The notes under the pieces: generated by a model
Told to the model about the DNA's origin: nothing
The model's database searches: none
Seen by the model: only the letters and a program-made list of their open reading frames with translations
Source: Olivibacter sp. XZL3
GTDB taxonomy: Bacteria > Bacteroidota > Bacteroidia > Sphingobacteriales > Sphingobacteriaceae
Length of the DNA: 64,000 bases
Direction of reading: 5' to 3'
Assembly (NCBI RefSeq): GCF_004368405.1
Contig: NZ_SBJH01000062.1
Span: 62,001 to 126,000 of the forward strand
Shown here: piece after piece, positions 60,762 to 64,000 of the stretch
Numbering within the stretch: the first letter of the stretch is position 1
Layout: each line of letters opens with the position of its first letter
Made by a program: the position numbers and the translations under genes

Positions 60762-62717
60762 CTAAAATTTCATTAGGAAGCCCCCACTGGCCTTCATAGA
60801 CACCGCAACCTCGTTCGTTGCAGTAATCGTTTGCTGTGAAATGCCCGTTCCGTCCTGCTCATCTGCAAATAGCTCTCCTTGCTTTCCTTCAACAAATGAG
60901 AGCCTGAGTTTGAGCTCCTTGGCCTGCTCCTCTCCGTTGATGCCTGCTACATACCAGCTTTCACCCGATTTACGTGCGACAACCACGTATTTGCCCGGAT
61001 AGCCCTCAATAAACTTGATATCATCCCAACTATCGGGCAATGTTCGCAGCAAATCCTGAACACCTTCAGCTATATGTGCCATTCCACTTGGGGACTCCGC
61101 ATAATGCTGTATTCCGGAAAGAAATAACACACTGGTAGCCAACTCAAAAGCACTGGTTGTTTTGCGTTGCACATGGCTTTGTATCTTATAGAGATTCATC
61201 GGTGTAAAATCCATGGGATCAAAGGCGTTCCGGGTAAATGGAAGCATAGCGGCATGCGTCGCTTCCTTATCCGCATCTTCCTGTCCGAAGGTAACCATCT
61301 CAAAGCCACGAACGGCTTCGGCGGTCATCAAGTGCGGGTAGGTTCTGGCCCATCCCCGCGGCAGGGTCGCGCCGTGAAAGTTCACCAATAATTGGTAATC
61401 CGCCGCATCGTCCAGGATATCCTGATAATATTTGATCACGGACTGACCATCACCGCCGAAAAAGTCGACTTTGATGCCTTTAACACCCATTTGCTTTAGA
61501 CGGTCAAACTCCCTGATTCGATCGCTATGCGTCAATAACTTGCCTTTCGGCGTATACTTCACTGTATTCCAATCCCCCGCCGAGTTATACCACAAAATCA
61601 GTCCGACCCCCTTTTGATCAGCATACCGTGCCAGTTCCGCAATTTTATCATAGCCTATCTTGTCGTCCCAATTCACATCGATCAAGCAATACTGCCATTT
61701 CATTTGTGCGGCAAAGTCGATATACCGCTTTTGTTCATCATAGGTAATAAAATCATCTTTCGAATTGATCCAGCTCCAAGCCGCCTTACCGGGTTTAACG
61801 AAAGCAGGGATTTCGCCTTTTGCTGGAGAGGCCACATCGGTGCCTAAGGTGGATTCTACTAAGGTTGATAAACCGCCGACTGTCACGACTCTCCAAGGAG
61901 AATAAAAAGGCTTATCGGAATGCGGAAGCACCCCATCTTTTGTAATCTCTTCTTTCGAATCGGGAAATGCTACTCGATAAATCCCGCCGGGCGACTGCGC
62001 TGCCAATCGCGTAGCACAATACGAACTGTCTAAGGCAGCTTCTGTGATTAACAGCCAACTGTTCCCGCTTTTAAACAGGGAAGGATATACCCAACCCGTG
62101 CCGGTTTTCTCTGGCGTTCCTACCGGAATATCCTGCTCATAGTGCTCTTCGTAGGAAGGATTTGTCTGTTCCCAGCCGGACTTAGCTATTGCCACGGGTT
62201 GTAACCAAGCCTTCGACCCAGCGGGTAAATGATAACTCGTCAGCTCTTTTTCCACCTTTGTTGATCTTCCTATATCGGCAAAAAAATAACGGAAAGCCAA
62301 GCCATCGTTCGCTAATTGAAAGATGATATCACAGCGTCGCCCTGCTTCATTCTGCAACTTCAAAACCAAGCCATTGGCTCTATAGTGATTTTGTTTTCTC
62401 TTTGCGTTGAGCATCACATAGTCATCGCTAATTCCTTCGTATAAAGAGTCGGATGTCAGCTTTAGTTTTTCACTAAAATCTGCCTCACTAAGCACCGCCC
62501 CAAGTTGTGAAGAATCCAATACGATTGTATCATTTCTACTAAGCTGGTACCATAGCTGCCCCTTATCGTCTAATTGATATGTCAGGGAAAGGCTTCCATC
62601 GGGACTTTTCAATACAGCATTTGAACTGGAAGTACAAGCCCAGTGAAGCAGGGAGCTGACAAAAAGTATACCTAGCTTTACCCACTTAGACTTTGGTTTG
62701 CGCTGCGCCATCGTCAT
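60762..62717 (-). CDS. GH97 alpha-glycosidase (retaining, alpha-galactosidase-like)
   Basis: The 651 aa protein has a lipobox HWAC (Cys near 28), so it is probably a lipoprotein. It has the GH97 layout: N-terminal beta-super-sandwich (40-290), TIM-barrel (about 290-560) and C-terminal sandwich. The retaining nucleophile candidate is Asp in GIKVDFFGG and the acid/base candidate Glu in MTAEAVRGFE, the pattern of the alpha-galactosidase subgroup, in contrast to SusB-type inverting enzymes that use Glu bases. Its ATG overlaps the stop codon of the galM-like gene as TAATG, so enzyme and mutarotase are made together, which fits release of alpha-galactose. Confidence 0.88.
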   Translation of the reverse strand: MTMAQRKPKSKWVKLGILFVSSLLHWACTSSSNAVLKSPDGSLSLTYQLDDKGQLWYQLSRNDTIVLDSSQLGAVLSEADFSEKLKLTSDSLYEGISDDYVMLNAKRKQNHYRANGLVLKLQNEAGRRCDIIFQLANDGLAFRYFFADIGRSTKVEKELTSYHLPAGSKAWLQPVAIAKSGWEQTNPSYEEHYEQDIPVGTPEKTGTGWVYPSLFKSGNSWLLITEAALDSSYCATRLAAQSPGGIYRVAFPDSKEEITKDGVLPHSDKPFYSPWRVVTVGGLSTLVESTLGTDVASPAKGEIPAFVKPGKAAWSWINSKDDFITYDEQKRYIDFAAQMKWQYCLIDVNWDDKIGYDKIAELARYADQKGVGLILWYNSAGDWNTVKYTPKGKLLTHSDRIREFDRLKQMGVKGIKVDFFGGDGQSVIKYYQDILDDAADYQLLVNFHGATLPRGWARTYPHLMTAEAVRGFEMVTFGQEDADKEATHAAMLPFTRNAFDPMDFTPMNLYKIQSHVQRKTTSAFELATSVLFLSGIQHYAESPSGMAHIAEGVQDLLRTLPDSWDDIKFIEGYPGKYVVVARKSGESWYVAGINGEEQAKELKLRLSFVEGKQGELFADEQDGTGISQQTITATNEVAVSMKASGGFLMKF

Positions 62718-63892
62718 TATCTAACTGAAAATTTATAGATCGTTTTGGTTTGATAAGTATCCCCCGGCTTTAATACAGTAGAAGGAAAAGCAGGCTGATT
62801 TGGCGAGTCGGGAAAGTGCTGCGTCTCTAAACAGAAGGCTGAACGGTATCCATAATCTTTGCCTCCTTTGCCAAGGTGCTGTCCGCCTTCCATAAAATTA
62901 CCGCTATAAAACTGTATTCCGGGCTCTTCCGTCAGCACCTCCATCTGAATGCCCGTTTTTGGGCTGTAGACTATGGCAGCCGATTCCAAACCCGCCTTTT
63001 TGTTCAACACGAAATTATGATCATAACCCTTTCCGCGCTTCATTTGCTCATCATTGGCGTTAATACGCTCGCCGATCAGCGTAGCCTTTCTGAAATCGAA
63101 TGGCGTGCCGGTAACCTCCATGAATTTGCCGGTTGGAATCAGCGTTTCATCTACCGGCGTAATTTTGTCGGCATTAATGGTTAATTCGTGATCTAAAATA
63201 GTGGAATCACCTTCGCCGTTTAAATTAAAATAAGCATGGTTTGTCAAATTCAAAACGGTTGTCATATCGGTCGTTGCGTTATAATCGATCGCTAAACCAG
63301 TATCGTCATTCAAGGTATAAACAACCGTCATATCAACGTTACCGGGATAGCCGGCTTCGCCATCTGCAGCGTGATAAGTCAGTTTCAGTGTTTTTTCATC
63401 CACCTGTTCGGCATTCCATACTTTATCATATACCCCATTATTTCCACCGTGCAGTGAATTCTCGCCATCGTTTTTCTCCAATTGATAGGTTTTACCGTCT
63501 AATGTAAACTGTCCTTTTGCGATGCGATTACCGTAACGCCCAACAATGGCACCATAGAAAGTCCCTTTATTTGCTTTATAGGTTTCCGCCTTGTCGTATC
63601 CCAACACCACATCCGTTTCACCGCCCTCTTTATTAGGGACCGATAGGCTGACAAGACGCGCGCCGTAATTGGTAACAGTTGCTTTTGCTTTGCCGTTTGT
63701 AAGGGTATACAGCTTCGCCTCCTGCCCATCGATCTGCGCACTAAAACCCGAAGCTGAATCGGTTTGAACTGTATCTGCCTTCTCAGCACTTTGTTGAGAA
63801 CTTTGATTGCAAGCAGTATTTAAAAGTGCCGCCGCTAAGGTAGCCATGTAAATTATTTTGTTCGTCATATGTTTTAATTGATTGGTGTTCAT
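62717..63892 (-). CDS. galM: Aldose 1-epimerase (galactose mutarotase), lipoprotein
   Basis: The 391 aa protein has a lipobox with Cys in LLNTACNQ. The GalM catalytic His is in NLTNHAYFNL and the Glu in EEPGIQFYSGNF. It interconverts alpha and beta sugar anomers. The ATG at 63892 is chosen because GGAGG lies 6 nt upstream; the alternative ATG at 63868 has no such site. It is a secreted version, so it acts on sugar released outside the cytoplasm. It is coupled by TAATG to the GH97 gene. The 108 nt to the right edge hold no clear gene. Confidence 0.93.
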   Translation of the reverse strand: MNTNQLKHMTNKIIYMATLAAALLNTACNQSSQQSAEKADTVQTDSASGFSAQIDGQEAKLYTLTNGKAKATVTNYGARLVSLSVPNKEGGETDVVLGYDKAETYKANKGTFYGAIVGRYGNRIAKGQFTLDGKTYQLEKNDGENSLHGGNNGVYDKVWNAEQVDEKTLKLTYHAADGEAGYPGNVDMTVVYTLNDDTGLAIDYNATTDMTTVLNLTNHAYFNLNGEGDSTILDHELTINADKITPVDETLIPTGKFMEVTGTPFDFRKATLIGERINANDEQMKRGKGYDHNFVLNKKAGLESAAIVYSPKTGIQMEVLTEEPGIQFYSGNFMEGGQHLGKGGKDYGYRSAFCLETQHFPDSPNQPAFPSTVLKPGDTYQTKTIYKFSVR

Positions 63893-64000
63893 TAAATGCC
63901 TCCATTAATATAAAAATTTCACCGCATCTTGATTTTGAAGATATGAAAAGAATACGGTGATAAATCGGTCTGTATGGATTTGCCTTTTAGTATCAGTTGT

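Noticed and set aside
1-64000. Recent mobile island or prophage
   Set aside because: No integrase, transposase, tRNA attachment site or phage gene was found; only small fold-back repeats are present.

Overview
The window comes from a member of the Bacteroidota, most likely a Sphingobacteriaceae relative (Sphingobacterium, Olivibacter or Pedobacter type). The signs are three SusC/SusD outer-membrane import pairs, a small histone H1-like (Hc1-type) protein, TAnnTTTG-type promoter boxes, LytTR and AraC regulators, and many Bacteroidota peptidase and DUF families (SYLF, DUF885, DUF6055, DUF6169, DUF5695-like). No tRNA, rRNA, CRISPR array, phage or transposase was seen.

Region 1 (1-4446): a minus-strand operon of iron alcohol dehydrogenase, DapA-family lyase, PdxA2-type dehydrogenase and the first codons of a DUF1537 four-carbon acid-sugar kinase that runs off the left edge. 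A divergent AraC regulator flanks it. Kinase plus PdxA2 implies conversion of a C4 acid sugar to DHAP. The lyase and alcohol dehydrogenase suggest upstream steps that make that sugar acid from a larger compound. Region 2 (4570-5568): a SYLF-domain protein, an H1-like DNA-binding protein and a terminator.

Region 3 (5634-19215): a complete trans-4-hydroxy-L-proline degradation operon (deaminase, alpha-ketoglutarate semialdehyde dehydrogenase, epimerase, cis-4-hydroxy-D-proline dehydrogenase) with its AraC regulator. Divergent from it runs a set of peptidases (Xaa-Pro aminopeptidase, DPP IV-like S9, M1, DUF885). An 11-12 bp motif occurs twice in the regulator/peptidase intergenic region and once, inverted, before the hydroxyproline operon. 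This reads as a locus for collagen-like or proline-rich peptides.

Region 4 (19352-32853): a second DUF885 peptidase, a SusD/SusC pair, a tricorn-like S41 protease, and a large secreted GH43 enzyme with discoidin and LamG modules. Region 5 (33102-38810): a LytTR two-component operon (kinase, thioredoxin-like protein, regulator) preceded by a 9-12-9 bp direct-repeat operator, then a small-ORF/DUF6169 pair with a near-leaderless promoter, and a DUF6055 metallopeptidase.

Region 6 (38844-63892), almost all on the minus strand: POT peptide transporter, two tandem SusCD pairs around a secreted HEXXH protein, a candidate structured ncRNA with its own promoter and terminator, a large DUF5695-like protein, DPP IV-like S9, APC amino-acid permease, DUF885, and a GH97/GalM pair. 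Outer-membrane import, extracytoplasmic peptidases and inner-membrane peptide and amino-acid transporters together make most of the window a peptide-acquisition island, with some glycan enzymes interspersed. Intergenic spacers carry 7-nt-periodic degenerate repeats and fold-back elements.
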